Assembly (NCBI GenBank): GCA_947168405.1
Contig: CAMVLU010000004.1
Span: forward strand, 1 to 39,474
Reading direction: 5' to 3'
DNA: 39,474 bases
Origin: an uncultured Clostridia bacterium
Lineage (GTDB): Bacteria > Bacillota_I > Bacilli_A > RF39 > UBA660
Every line of letters begins with the position of its first letter. Position 1 is the first letter of the stretch. The position numbers and the translations under genes were made by a program. A model generated the notes under the pieces. It was not told the DNA's origin. It saw only the letters and a program-made list of their open reading frames with translations, and did no database searches. Shown here piece by piece: positions 15,629 through 24,570 of the stretch.

Positions 15629-15783
15629 ACATATTCAATTGATAACCCAGTTTATCTATTTTTTTAATGTGTTCTTTAGGTTTAGAAGTAACCAAGGTTA
15701 TCTGGTGAAACTATTAAAAAGAATTCCCTAAGAAAATAGTAAATATCAATGTTTATGAATAAATATTGAAAGGAGAATATAGT
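15629..15783 (+). promoter_or_regulatory. Structured rpsD leader, probable S4 autoregulation site
   Basis: GATAACC (15641-15647) pairs with GGTTATC (15696-15702), while GGGT (15625-15628) could instead pair with ACCC in the first arm, and CCAG (15647-15650) with CTGG (15702-15705). Competing pairings in an rpsD leader of this size are what the Firmicutes S4 leader has. The long leader holds no gene. The regulatory call rests on position and pairing; a covariance model search would settle it. Confidence 0.6.
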
Positions 15784-16386
15784 ATGTCAAGATACACAGG
15801 ACCAGCTTATAAACAAAGTAGAAGTGTTGGATTTTCAACTCTTGAAAATGGAAAAGAATTAGCAAGACGTAATTACAAACCTGGTATGCATGGAGCAAAA
15901 AGACAAGGTAAACTTTCTAACTATGGAGAACAATTAAAAGAAAAACAAAAAGTTAAGTTTATGTATGGAATGAATGAAAGACAATTTCATAAAACATTCA
16001 TTGAAGCAGGACACATGCAAGGTATTCATGGCGAAAACTTCTTAAAGTTACTTGAATCAAGACTTGATAACTTAGTATATCGTATGGGATTTGCTAATAC
16101 TCGTCGTGGAGCAAGACAACTTGTTAACCATGGACATATAACTGTTGATGGTAAAAAAGTTGATATTCCATCATACAGAGTTAAAGTTGGATCAGTTATT
16201 GCTTTAAAAGAAAATTCAAAAGACTTAAAATGTGTTAAAGAAGCATTAGAAAACGTTACTACTAGAGTAGAATATATCGATTTTGATAAAACTAAAAATA
16301 CAGCAAAATATGTAAGACTACCTGAACGTAATGAATTAAATGCTGACATTAACGAAAGTTTAATAGTTGAATTCTATAACAGATAA
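15784..16386 (+). CDS. rpsD: 30S ribosomal protein S4
   Basis: A primary 16S rRNA-binding protein and assembly initiator, 200 residues. It starts [19 protein letters not shown] and contains [32 protein letters not shown] and the S4 RNA-binding domain ([34 protein letters not shown]). No zinc-binding cysteines are present at the N-terminus, so it is the C-minus form. AAAGGAG precedes the ATG at 15784; the frame reaches further up to 15766 without a ribosome site. Single gene, ended by a strong hairpin. Confidence 0.98.
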   Translation: MSRYTGPAYKQSRSVGFSTLENGKELARRNYKPGMHGAKRQGKLSNYGEQLKEKQKVKFMYGMNERQFHKTFIEAGHMQGIHGENFLKLLESRLDNLVYRMGFANTRRGARQLVNHGHITVDGKKVDIPSYRVKVGSVIALKENSKDLKCVKEALENVTTRVEYIDFDKTKNTAKYVRLPERNELNADINESLIVEFYNR

Positions 16387-16390
16387 TATT

Positions 16391-16417
16391 AAAAAACTAG
16401 TTTATCTAGTTTTTTTT
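16391..16417 (+). terminator. Terminator of rpsD
   Basis: AAAAAACTAG and CTAGTTTTTT, a perfect 10-base stem with a five-base loop and a run of eight T. An extended -10 (TGCTATAAT, 16419-16427) for the next gene follows directly. Confidence 0.9.
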
Positions 16418-16443
16418 ATGCTATAATTATACTAGGTGATAGT

Positions 16444-18243
16444 ATGGAAGAAATAAAATTATGGGAATCTAATGATAAGTTTACATTTTTAAATAATATA
16501 GAAGAAGTAATAGATGCCATAAAAAATAATAAATTATCAATGTGTTTTGATTTAAAAGATAAATTTATTCCTGGAGAAGAAATAACTTCAATGTTTGATA
16601 ACTATGCTAGTAAAAGAAATTGTCTTTTTACTTATACAGATATAAATCATCCTGTTGCTATATCAGAATATCAAATATTTATTAATCCTACTTTTTTTAA
16701 ACAATATGAAGATATCATAAAAAAAGAATTTATTAATCAAGTAATAAACAATCCTAAACAAACATATTCTATTGAAAAAGAAATTTTTACTGATCAATTA
16801 TTAGAAGAATTATTAAAAATACCTGATGTATCTTTGTATTTATATAATGTAGATTTAACAAATGATCAAATTAACAAAATTAAAGAGAAATTTATCAATT
16901 GTTATGTTAAAAAAGATGGTAAACTTAATCAAATAAGTAGTAGATATCTTTTTGGTTATTATACTAAAGATGCTTTGGAGCAAAATAATAATATTTTAGT
17001 ATCAGTAGATGATTTAATAAAAAGTGATTTTAATAATTTAAAGTATCTTAAAGAAAACTCTGTTATTACAATAAATATTAATTCAAACTTAAAAGTTCAA
17101 GAAGAAAAAGTACTTAATTTATTAAAAGAGAAATTATTAATATTAGATAAATTAGATAGAAAATATATAGTAAAATTTAAAGTAGAAAAAAGAAGTATAT
17201 TTAATAAAATTTTTAAAGATATAAAATTTAATAATTTAGATTTAGTAATTAATAATGATTATTATGATTATCCATATGAAGAATATTTAAAAGAAGAAGA
17301 AAAATTAGATGAATTAGTTAAAGATATTAAAGATAAAAATTTATCACCTATGGAAAAATATTTGTATGTATATAATATAGTTAAAAACTATAAACCATAT
17401 AAAGAAAATCATGAAGATAAAGATCAATCTCGCTATTTAAGATATATAATTGACAATGAATATATGGTATGTGTTGGATATGCCAATTTACTTACAACCT
17501 TATTAGATAAAGTTGGAATAAATGCAACAGAAGTATCAATAGGAACAGATATTTCATATGATGAAGGCTTTACTAATGAAGAAAAGATAGTCGAATTAGC
17601 AGGTCACAAAAGAGCTATTGTTTCAATAGATGATGATAAATATAATATTCATGGATTATATATAACAGATCCGACTTGGGATAATGATTTAGATAAAAAC
17701 TATTTAAATCATGCTTTATTACCATTTGATAGATTACAAACTGAAAAAAGAATGTTTGAATATAACGCATATGAACCAATTTTAGATATTCATAATTTTA
17801 ATGAATATAATGATCAAATAAATTTTTTAATAAAAAGAGAATTAAAAATTCAAGAACAATATGATTTATATAAAGACTATCCATTTTCCAAAAAAATATG
17901 TATGGCTTATCAAGATGTTGCCAAAAAATTATTTAAAACATTAAAATGTGATCCAAATTATCAAACATTTTTAAATAATTTAAATGAATGTAAAACTGAA
18001 CAAGATTATATAAATTTTTATACAAATCTTGGTAATTATTTAATAAAAAGAATTAATAATCCAATAAATGAAGAAACATTATTTCAAATAAATAAAGAAT
18101 TATTAATTAAATTACAAAAAGAAAATATAGATAGTATTGATAAAGAAACAAGAAATGATTATTATGAATTAGATAATATTCAATTTCCTTATGAAATACC
18201 AAATGATTCAGAATTTAACTTAGAAGATAAAAAAACTAGATAA
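16444..18243 (+). CDS. Transglutaminase-like domain protein
   Basis: A protein of 599 residues with no signal peptide or membrane segment. Residues about 300-430 form a transglutaminase-like core: Cys343 in MVCVGYANLL, His388 in AGHKRAIVSI and Asp409 in ITDPTWDND, the expected Cys-His-Asp triad of this superfamily, preceded by SPMEKYLYVYNIVKN. The N-terminal 300 residues are charged alpha/beta sequence with no motif I know, and the C-terminal 150 are helical. Activity could be protease, amidase or crosslinking; that cannot be told from sequence. Short leader with TGCTATAAT upstream and GGTGAT before the ATG. Ends in a hairpin shared with the converging lipoprotein gene. Confidence 0.82.
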   Translation: MEEIKLWESNDKFTFLNNIEEVIDAIKNNKLSMCFDLKDKFIPGEEITSMFDNYASKRNCLFTYTDINHPVAISEYQIFINPTFFKQYEDIIKKEFINQVINNPKQTYSIEKEIFTDQLLEELLKIPDVSLYLYNVDLTNDQINKIKEKFINCYVKKDGKLNQISSRYLFGYYTKDALEQNNNILVSVDDLIKSDFNNLKYLKENSVITININSNLKVQEEKVLNLLKEKLLILDKLDRKYIVKFKVEKRSIFNKIFKDIKFNNLDLVINNDYYDYPYEEYLKEEEKLDELVKDIKDKNLSPMEKYLYVYNIVKNYKPYKENHEDKDQSRYLRYIIDNEYMVCVGYANLLTTLLDKVGINATEVSIGTDISYDEGFTNEEKIVELAGHKRAIVSIDDDKYNIHGLYITDPTWDNDLDKNYLNHALLPFDRLQTEKRMFEYNAYEPILDIHNFNEYNDQINFLIKRELKIQEQYDLYKDYPFSKKICMAYQDVAKKLFKTLKCDPNYQTFLNNLNECKTEQDYINFYTNLGNYLIKRINNPINEETLFQINKELLIKLQKENIDSIDKETRNDYYELDNIQFPYEIPNDSEFNLEDKKTR

Positions 18244-18256
18244 CTCTAGTTTTTTT
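18229..18256. terminator. Bidirectional terminator holding both stop codons
   Basis: A perfect 12-base stem, AAAAAAACTAGA and TCTAGTTTTTTT, with a TAAC loop. The plus-strand gene's TAA (18241-18243) is in the loop and the minus-strand gene's TAG (18246-18248) in the stem. Confidence 0.92.
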
Positions 18257-18917
18257 CTATAATAACACTACTTATACTATTTCCTCGATAATGTCCTAGT
18301 TCATCAAAATCATCTGCATCATAAGTAAAGACACTTAATTCTATATTACTAGTTATTTTTTCTGAATTATGTCCCCACATAAGTTTAATACTAGAAAGAA
18401 CTGTATTATCATTATATTCTTCAGGCTCTATATGTGAATGCCACCCTGTTGTATTAATATCATCATATAACCATACATATAAATATTCTCCAAATGAATA
18501 ACTATTATATACTTGAGGTTTTAAGATATTTTCATGAACTTCTCCATCAGTAGTTTCAAATTTAACACTATAACCTATTTTATAATTATTAAAGTTTTCA
18601 TACTTACTAGATAATTCCTTATATAAACTTTTTCTATTACTTCCAGATACCTCATCTTCATTACTTAATAATATAGAAAAAATTCCTATTTCTTTAAATG
18701 ATTCCACTTTACTAGAAAAACTATTTAACTTTTTATAAGAACCATTTCCAGAATAAAAAGCTATTTTAATTGGATTAGTATCAATATACTCTTCTTTTTT
18801 TTCTTCTAATTCTATAATTTCTTCTTTATCATCTTTTTTAATTTCTTTAACCTCTTCTTTTTTATTACATCCTGTTAAAACTATAATTATTAAAATCATC
18901 CATACTATTTTTTTCAT
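18246..18917 (-). CDS. Putative lipoprotein
   Basis: A protein of 223 residues with a lipoprotein signal (MKKIVWMILIIIVLTGC, lipid on Cys17), then a Lys/Glu-rich linker of about 35 residues (KKEEVKEIKKDDKEEIIELEEKKEEYI) that would lift the domain off the membrane. The remaining 160 residues are a soluble domain starting PIKIAFYSGNGSYKKLNSF, with several Trp/His (WLYDDINTTGWHSHIEPEEY). The family is not recognised. GGAGGG precedes the ATG. It follows the YlmH gene by 8 bases and is probably co-transcribed with it. Confidence 0.75.
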   Translation of the reverse strand: MKKIVWMILIIIVLTGCNKKEEVKEIKKDDKEEIIELEEKKEEYIDTNPIKIAFYSGNGSYKKLNSFSSKVESFKEIGIFSILLSNEDEVSGSNRKSLYKELSSKYENFNNYKIGYSVKFETTDGEVHENILKPQVYNSYSFGEYLYVWLYDDINTTGWHSHIEPEEYNDNTVLSSIKLMWGHNSEKITSNIELSVFTYDADDFDELGHYRGNSISSVIIEKN

Positions 18918-18925
18918 ATACCCTC

Positions 18926-19615
18926 CTATTTATATTTTTTTATATTAACTATTATATTACCACTTTTAGTATTTTTAATTATTCCATTATATTTATATTT
19001 ACCATATTTTCTAATACTAAATAAATCATCTTTATTTAACTTTTTAGAAGTTTCTTTTAATAAATTATTATTTAATAAAATATCTTTATCACTTATTAAT
19101 TTTTTTATTTTAGTTCTATTTATTCCAATTAATTTTGAAATAATAGTATCTATTCTTTCACTTGAAACTATTAATTCTATATCATCATATTCACGTTTAT
19201 AATCTTTTAATAAATCTAAATCTCTTTCTTCTAATCTAACATTTATTTTTCCTATGTTAATTATATTATTCATAAAATAGTCTTTCATTTCCTCAAGTAC
19301 ATAAAAGTAATAATGATTGTTATATATTACTATATCACCAAATGTAGATGATTCAACACCTAAAGAAAAGATACTTCCTAGTATTTTTCGATGTTCAAGT
19401 TCTTCTTTAGTAATAATTTCTAATAAAGAAATTTTAGGTTCTATCTTATTATAATAAATTACTTTTTCAGAATCAGGATATGGATAATATATTAAATAAG
19501 AATTCTTTTTTAGTTTTCTTTTTAACTCTTCTTTAATTCCTAAATCTAAAAATTTAGTTGGTAATCCTTTATTTAATAATTCTATATTGTGAATAATATC
19601 ATAGTTATTGTTCAT
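18926..19615 (-). CDS. ylmH: YlmH family S4-domain RNA-binding protein
   Basis: A protein of 229 residues. The C-terminal S4 domain (about 155-215) is clear: SERIDTIISKLIGINRTKIKKLISDKDILLNN, then LNKDDLFSIRKYGKYKY, where family members have gD.iS.RG.GRf. The N-terminal part (KFLDLGIKEELKRKL, IIYYPYPDSEKVI, RKILGSIFSLG, FGDIVIYNNHYYFYV) matches the YlmH N-terminal domain. Bacillus YlmH (RqcP2) binds stalled 50S-tRNA and takes part in ribosome quality control. It is usually in the division cluster next to sepF/divIVA; here it is separate and linked to a lipoprotein gene. GGAG precedes the ATG. Confidence 0.87.
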   Translation of the reverse strand: MNNNYDIIHNIELLNKGLPTKFLDLGIKEELKRKLKKNSYLIYYPYPDSEKVIYYNKIEPKISLLEIITKEELEHRKILGSIFSLGVESSTFGDIVIYNNHYYFYVLEEMKDYFMNNIINIGKINVRLEERDLDLLKDYKREYDDIELIVSSERIDTIISKLIGINRTKIKKLISDKDILLNNNLLKETSKKLNKDDLFSIRKYGKYKYNGIIKNTKSGNIIVNIKKYK

Positions 19616-19657
19616 ATAAACTCCTATATATTTAGTATATCTTTTTTAATTATAAAG

Positions 19658-19689
19658 TCAATAAAAATGAGATAAATAATTATCCCATT
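19658..19689 (-). terminator. Terminator of the SDR gene
   Basis: On the minus strand AATGGGATAA and TTATCTCATT pair (one G-U) around a four-base loop, then TTTTATTGACTTT. The TAA stop (19680-19682) is in the first arm. Confidence 0.7.
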
Positions 19690-20609
19690 ACTTGTCCACC
19701 ATTAATGTGGAAAACTTGTCCTGTTACATAACTTGAATCATTACTAGCTAAATATACGAAAGTTGGTGCTAGTTCATATGGATTAGCTCCTCTTGCCATA
19801 GCAGCATCTGCTCCAAGTGATGGTATTTTTTCTTTAACCCAACAAGCTGGCTGTAAAGGTGTCCAAAAAAATCCTGGTGCTATCGCATTAACTCTTATAT
19901 TTTTTAAAGCAAGATTTCTTGCAAGAGCTCTTGTAAATCCAACAATTGCTCCTTTAGTTGTAACATAATCAATTAATTGAGGATCGCCATAAAAAGTTGT
20001 TACACTTGATAAATTAATAATAGATGAACCACTTTTTAAATAAGGTAATACTTTCTTTGTTAAATAAAACATTCCATAGACATTAACTTGCATTGTATAA
20101 TCAAATTGTTCATTACTGATATTTTCTAATTTATCTTGTTGATATTGAACACCAGCATTATTAACTAATATATCTATTTTACCAAATCTTTTTAAAGTTT
20201 TATCCACAATTTCGGTGGAAAACTTAGGATTAGTAATATCTCCTCTTATTAATAAACTTTCTCCTCCAAGACTATCTATATAATTTTTAGTATCCATAGC
20301 ATCTCTTGTTTCATTTAAATAAACAATTACAACTTTAGCACCTTCTTTAACATAAGCAATACTACAAGCACGACCAAGTCCTGAATCTCCTCCTGTTATA
20401 ATTGCAACTTTATCTTGAAGTTTCCCTGATCCTATATAATTTGGATTATCAAATATAGGAAGTGGATTCATTTCATATTCCATTCCAGGTTGAATACTTT
20501 GAGATTGTTCAGGAGCTAAGATATTATAAACAATACTTTTTACTCCTTTATTACCATAATAATTATAAAAAGTATTTCCAAATTTATAATCAGCATTTTT
20601 TTCGTTCAT
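19680..20609 (-). CDS. SDR family oxidoreductase (GSP39-like stress dehydrogenase)
   Basis: An NAD(P)-dependent short-chain dehydrogenase of 309 residues. The 50-residue N-terminal extension ending MNPLPIFDNPNYIGSGKLQDKVAII is typical of the general-stress-protein 39 group (YdaD/YhdF/YhxC). The Rossmann fold has TGGDSGLGRA, the NNAG motif (DILVNNAGVQY), the catalytic Ser in NLSS and YVTTK, and FTRALARNLALKNIRVNAIAPG follows. The substrate of this group is not known. Single gene with GGTGAT before the ATG. Confidence 0.93.
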   Translation of the reverse strand: MNEKNADYKFGNTFYNYYGNKGVKSIVYNILAPEQSQSIQPGMEYEMNPLPIFDNPNYIGSGKLQDKVAIITGGDSGLGRACSIAYVKEGAKVVIVYLNETRDAMDTKNYIDSLGGESLLIRGDITNPKFSTEIVDKTLKRFGKIDILVNNAGVQYQQDKLENISNEQFDYTMQVNVYGMFYLTKKVLPYLKSGSSIINLSSVTTFYGDPQLIDYVTTKGAIVGFTRALARNLALKNIRVNAIAPGFFWTPLQPACWVKEKIPSLGADAAMARGANPYELAPTFVYLASNDSSYVTGQVFHINGGQVMG

Positions 20610-20650
20610 ATAATCACCAAATAATTATATGATATAAATTCAAAAATATT

Positions 20651-20672
20651 AAAAAAAGCGATTAAATCGCTT
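20651..20672 (-). terminator. Terminator of the acyltransferase gene
   Basis: On the minus strand AAGCGAT and ATCGCTT pair around a three-base loop, followed by seven T in total. The stop codon TAA (20662-20664) spans stem and loop. Confidence 0.85.
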
Positions 20673-22875
20673 CAATATTACTAACAATTATTTCAGTTAA
20701 TTTTTCATTTCCTTTACTAGATAAATGAACTTTATCAACTGCTAAATATTCTTTATTATTCTTAATTTCTTCATAAAAATCTATTACTTTAACTAAATCA
20801 TTTTCAAAATTTAATTCTTCATTAGTTAAATTAATAATATATATTTTATGATTTTTACATAATTCAATAATTTTATTATATTCATTTTTATTTAAAGAAG
20901 ATTCATTATCAAACAATAATACAATTTTATATTCTAATGTTTCATTATTAATTTTTTCACTTAAATCTTTATATAAACTATCAAATTTATAATCTTTTTT
21001 TATATTAAAATTAGAATTTTCAAATTTATCTTTTAAATAATTAAAAGAATAAGTTAAAGCATCATTTCCATAAAAAGTAATTTTTTGTTTTAATTCTTCT
21101 TCATGTTGTTTTATTGTTTCATTTTGTTTATTTTTTAATTCATTTAAATAATTATTATAAATAGTATCATAAATAGTTTTAACATAGGCAACTTTACCAG
21201 GATCTTTTAAATGTATACCATCAGCATAAAAATACTCTGGATGATTTTTAGAAGCTTCTTCCCATTCAACAATATGAATATTAGGATAACTTGCAGCAAA
21301 TTGTTTAAATCTTGTATTAAACTTCGGATCATCTGCTTTAACAGCACTTACCCAATATATTTCTCTATTACCTACTATATTCATTAAACCCTTATTAACT
21401 CTATCAGAATAATCACCATTATTAGCTAAAGCCAATATTAAAGTATTACTTAATTTACCACTATTTTTTAAACTAACTAATAAATCTTCTGCACCTATGA
21501 TAGAACGAGATACTTTACCATCAAAATATCCATTAGGAAATGTTTTATAAAATTCATCAATTGCACCTAATAAAACAGAATCTCCTATTCCAACAACCTG
21601 AATTTGTTTTATCTGATCAGCAATATTATCTTCTTCACTTTTCATATTATCAAGAACTTTATTCCATTCTTCTTGTTCTTTATTTAAATTATTTTCAAAA
21701 TTATTATTTCTTTCTTCTATAAGTTTTAAATTAGAATTTAATAAATTTTCTAATTCTTTCATTTCTTTAGTATTATCTTTTTCAGTAATTAATATATAAA
21801 TTCCAGGAAGAATAATACAACATAATAATATTATTTTAATAATTCTTATAATTATCTTTTTTGTAAATATATTTAAAATAAAATGTAATATATAAGAAAT
21901 AATAATTGTCGATACAAAAATAATTAATAATTTTAAATTATCTTTAACAACTAAATATTCAACAAAGAATATAACAGGATATTGAACTAAATATATTTCA
22001 TAGGTTGCAAGTGAAAATTTCTTAACGGTATTATTTATTATATTATTTTTAGAATAAGTAATAGTAGAATATTTAATTAATTCAACACTTATTATAGTAG
22101 CAATTATCATATATAAATAAAAATATTTCGAAGTATCAGGAACAATAATACATAAGGTAATTAATATTAGTAAAAATATTCCATATATTACTCTATTAAT
22201 TTTTTTAATAAATTTATTAATTTTCTTATTTCTTTTAGATTGAATTAAAGCAAATAAAACTCCAAATAAAAGAGAAAAACTTCTAGCAAAAGTATTATAA
22301 TACACAACCATAATATCTTTAGTAATACTTAAATATACAAATAATAAAGTTGATAATAAAGTTAAAAAACTTACTAATATTAAAGATAAATTTTTATTAA
22401 TTTTATCATCTAATTTTTTAAATAATTTAAATATTAAAGGAAATAATAAATCAAATTGCAATAATATAGCTATATACCATAAATGCATAAAAGGAGAATT
22501 AATATGTCTAGCAAAATAATCAAGTTTTGCTCCTAATTGCCAAAAATTATTATATCCAAACAAAACAGATAAAGTTTCAGGTTTTAAATTTAACCAAGTA
22601 ATGTTATTAAATTGTTTAAATACTATTAAAGTTAAAAATACTACAGTTATTAAAGGTAAATATATTTTTAATAAAATATTTTTATAATAATTTTTTATAG
22701 AAAAATTTTTACTTTTTAAAGATGACACACAACTTAAATAACCACTTAAAGTAAAGAAAGTACATACAGCTAAATATCCACCAGGAATTATATTTAAATG
22801 GTATAGTAATACTAATAAACAAGATACTATTCTAATTATTCCTAATCTATAATAATATATTTTTACTTCTTTCAT
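20662..22875 (-). CDS. OatA-like membrane O-acyltransferase with two SGNH domains, the second degenerate
   Basis: A protein of 737 residues. Residues 1-365 form an acyltransferase-3 membrane domain with about ten segments and a conserved His26 (LLYHLN). A charged helix (366-425) leads to an SGNH/GDSL esterase domain (426-575) with GDS at 431-433 and DGIH at 552-555, the usual OatA layout, which adds O-acetyl groups to envelope glycans and gives lysozyme resistance. After a second helix (576-597), a further domain begins FYGNDALTYSF and ends DKVHLSSKGN (714-722). It looks like a second SGNH fold that kept the C-terminal Asp/His block but lost the Ser. I start at the ATG 22875 (AAGGTG upstream); the ATG at 22902 overlaps the promoter's TATAAT (22901-22906). 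The substrate glycan is not known. Confidence 0.88.
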   Translation of the reverse strand: MKEVKIYYYRLGIIRIVSCLLVLLYHLNIIPGGYLAVCTFFTLSGYLSCVSSLKSKNFSIKNYYKNILLKIYLPLITVVFLTLIVFKQFNNITWLNLKPETLSVLFGYNNFWQLGAKLDYFARHINSPFMHLWYIAILLQFDLLFPLIFKLFKKLDDKINKNLSLILVSFLTLLSTLLFVYLSITKDIMVVYYNTFARSFSLLFGVLFALIQSKRNKKINKFIKKINRVIYGIFLLILITLCIIVPDTSKYFYLYMIIATIISVELIKYSTITYSKNNIINNTVKKFSLATYEIYLVQYPVIFFVEYLVVKDNLKLLIIFVSTIIISYILHFILNIFTKKIIIRIIKIILLCCIILPGIYILITEKDNTKEMKELENLLNSNLKLIEERNNNFENNLNKEQEEWNKVLDNMKSEEDNIADQIKQIQVVGIGDSVLLGAIDEFYKTFPNGYFDGKVSRSIIGAEDLLVSLKNSGKLSNTLILALANNGDYSDRVNKGLMNIVGNREIYWVSAVKADDPKFNTRFKQFAASYPNIHIVEWEEASKNHPEYFYADGIHLKDPGKVAYVKTIYDTIYNNYLNELKNKQNETIKQHEEELKQKITFYGNDALTYSFNYLKDKFENSNFNIKKDYKFDSLYKDLSEKINNETLEYKIVLLFDNESSLNKNEYNKIIELCKNHKIYIINLTNEELNFENDLVKVIDFYEEIKNNKEYLAVDKVHLSSKGNEKLTEIIVSNIEAI

Positions 22876-22900
22876 ATTGCACCTTCTATTATCCTTAAAC

Positions 22901-22909
22901 ATTATATCA
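22901..22909 (-). promoter_or_regulatory. Extended -10 promoter of the OatA-like gene
   Basis: Minus strand TATGATATAATG: TATAAT at 22901-22906 with TG upstream. It would start the transcript about 20 bases before the ATG at 22875, which supports that start. Confidence 0.55.
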
Positions 22910-22920
22910 TATTTTTTTAT

Positions 22921-22950
22921 AAAAAAAAGATGAAATATTAATTTTCATCT
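22921..22950 (-). terminator. Terminator of trpS
   Basis: AGATGAAA and TTTCATCT with a seven-base loop, followed on the minus strand by eight T. The trpS TAA (22938-22940) is in the loop. Confidence 0.88.
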
Positions 22951-24014
22951 CTATTATATTTAAGATTTTTATTTTCAAAGTATTCAACACCAATTGCTTT
23001 TCTTACTCTATGTAATACTTCTTGAGCTTTTTTTCTAGCTTCACGACTACCTTTCTCAAGCATATCATATACAAAATCTAAATGTTCTTCATAATAATGT
23101 CTTTTTTCTCTTATAGGTTCTAATATTTCTTCTAAGACATTTATTAAGAATTTTTTAATTTTAACATCACCTAATCCACCTTTTTGATAATGTTTTTTTA
23201 ATTCATCTAAATTCTTATATTCAGGTAAATATTTAACAAAATGTTCATCAGTTGCAAAGGCTTCTAAATATTTAAACACAACATTATTTTTAACATCTCC
23301 AGGATCTTCTACTCTTATATGATTAGGATCTGTATACATACTCATTACTTTTTGTTTAACAACTTCCTTAGAATCTGATAAATAAATACAATTATTTAAA
23401 CTTTTACTCATTTTACTTTTACCATCTATTCCAGGTAATCTTTGACATATTTTATTTTCAGGAACAATTAATTTAGGTTCTACAAGAGTATCTCCATATA
23501 TAGAATTAAATGCTCTAACTATTTCTCTATCTTGTTCTATTATTGGTTCTTGATCAACTCCTCCTGGAACTATTTCAGCATCAAAGGCAGTTATATCAGC
23601 TGCTTGACTAATTGGATAAGTTAAAAAACCGACAGGAACATTATTATCATATCCTTTATCTTTCATTTCTGTTTTTATAGTAGGATTTCTTTTTAATCTT
23701 CCTAAACTAACTAAATTCATATAATACATCGTTAACTCTGCTAATTCAGGTATTTGAGATTGTACAAAAACAACACTTTTTTCAGGATCTATTCCAACTG
23801 ATAAATAATCAAGTGCTACTTCAATTAAACTTTTTCTAATCTTTTCTGGATCTCTAGCGTTATCAGTTAAAGCTTGTAAATCAGATATAAAAATATATGG
23901 TTTATACTTACCTGAATTTTGCATTTCTACTCTATTTTTTAATGAACCAACATAGTGACCTAAATGAAGTTTACCTGTAGGTCTATCTCCAGTTAACATT
24001 ATTTTCTTTTCCAT
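22938..24014 (-). CDS. trpS: Tryptophan-tRNA ligase
   Basis: A class I synthetase of 358 residues. Visible are the HIGH-type motif in GDRPTGKLHLGHYVGSL, YFISDLQALTD (as FISDLQALTDNARDP), the amino acid pocket GFLTYPISQAADI, and the KMSKS motif (GKSKMSKSLNN). The C-terminal helical part ends RKAIGVEYFENKN. GGAGG lies five bases before the ATG at 24014; an ATG at 24026 in the same frame has no ribosome site. No T-box is seen upstream, unlike asnS. It follows the 163-residue unknown gene with a 13-base gap and is probably transcribed with it from 24543. Confidence 0.97.
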   Translation of the reverse strand: MEKKIMLTGDRPTGKLHLGHYVGSLKNRVEMQNSGKYKPYIFISDLQALTDNARDPEKIRKSLIEVALDYLSVGIDPEKSVVFVQSQIPELAELTMYYMNLVSLGRLKRNPTIKTEMKDKGYDNNVPVGFLTYPISQAADITAFDAEIVPGGVDQEPIIEQDREIVRAFNSIYGDTLVEPKLIVPENKICQRLPGIDGKSKMSKSLNNCIYLSDSKEVVKQKVMSMYTDPNHIRVEDPGDVKNNVVFKYLEAFATDEHFVKYLPEYKNLDELKKHYQKGGLGDVKIKKFLINVLEEILEPIREKRHYYEEHLDFVYDMLEKGSREARKKAQEVLHRVRKAIGVEYFENKNLKYNRDEN

Positions 24015-24027
24015 AATTGCCTCCATT

Positions 24028-24519
24028 TTATTTACTACTTTTATTATATATTACTTCTATATTTTTAGGATTATCCATAATAACAGCCATTCTTAAATTA
24101 TTTACATAATTATTCTTTTCAAATCTATATATTATAGAATTTACTCTTACAAATATATCTTTAGTAATAATCCCCATTTCTAAATCAATAAATAAATTTT
24201 TTCTTTTTAACCACAATAATTCAGTTATTTCTTTTAATTTATCTATTAATAAATCTTCATTATATTCACGAAATCTATTAATCCATCCTTCACATTCTAT
24301 TATAGATGACATAATCTGAATTGCCATTTCACGAGATATAATATTTAATTGATAATACCTATCAACAAATAATAATTTATCTTTATTTTCATCAGATAAT
24401 TCATCAAAAGAACTAGGTATATATTTTTCATTTAATCTTCCAACAACTCGAGATGTTAATGACTCTACAAATCTATTTCTATGAGTTAATAAAGATTTAT
24501 TTTCATTATTATTTTCCAT
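24028..24519 (-). CDS. Protein of unknown function, upstream of trpS
   Basis: A soluble, helix-rich, charged protein of 163 residues. It has no signal, no membrane segment and no motif I recognise. The core reads VDRYYQLNIISREMAIQIMSS and ELLWLKRKNLFIDLEMGIIT. GAGGAA precedes the ATG, and an extended -10 (TGATATAAT, 24543-24551) lies upstream. It seems to lead a two-gene operon with trpS, so its start also decides trpS expression. Position is the only clue to its role. Confidence 0.7.
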   Translation of the reverse strand: MENNNENKSLLTHRNRFVESLTSRVVGRLNEKYIPSSFDELSDENKDKLLFVDRYYQLNIISREMAIQIMSSIIECEGWINRFREYNEDLLIDKLKEITELLWLKRKNLFIDLEMGIITKDIFVRVNSIIYRFEKNNYVNNLRMAVIMDNPKNIEVIYNKSSK

Positions 24520-24570
24520 ACATTATTCCTCTTGTTGATAGTATTATATCACATATTATTATTTTTTATA

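Noticed and set aside
24015-24027. T-box or leader in front of trpS
   Set aside because: Only 13 bases separate trpS from the gene before it, and the 51-base gap before that gene holds a promoter but no T-box sequence.
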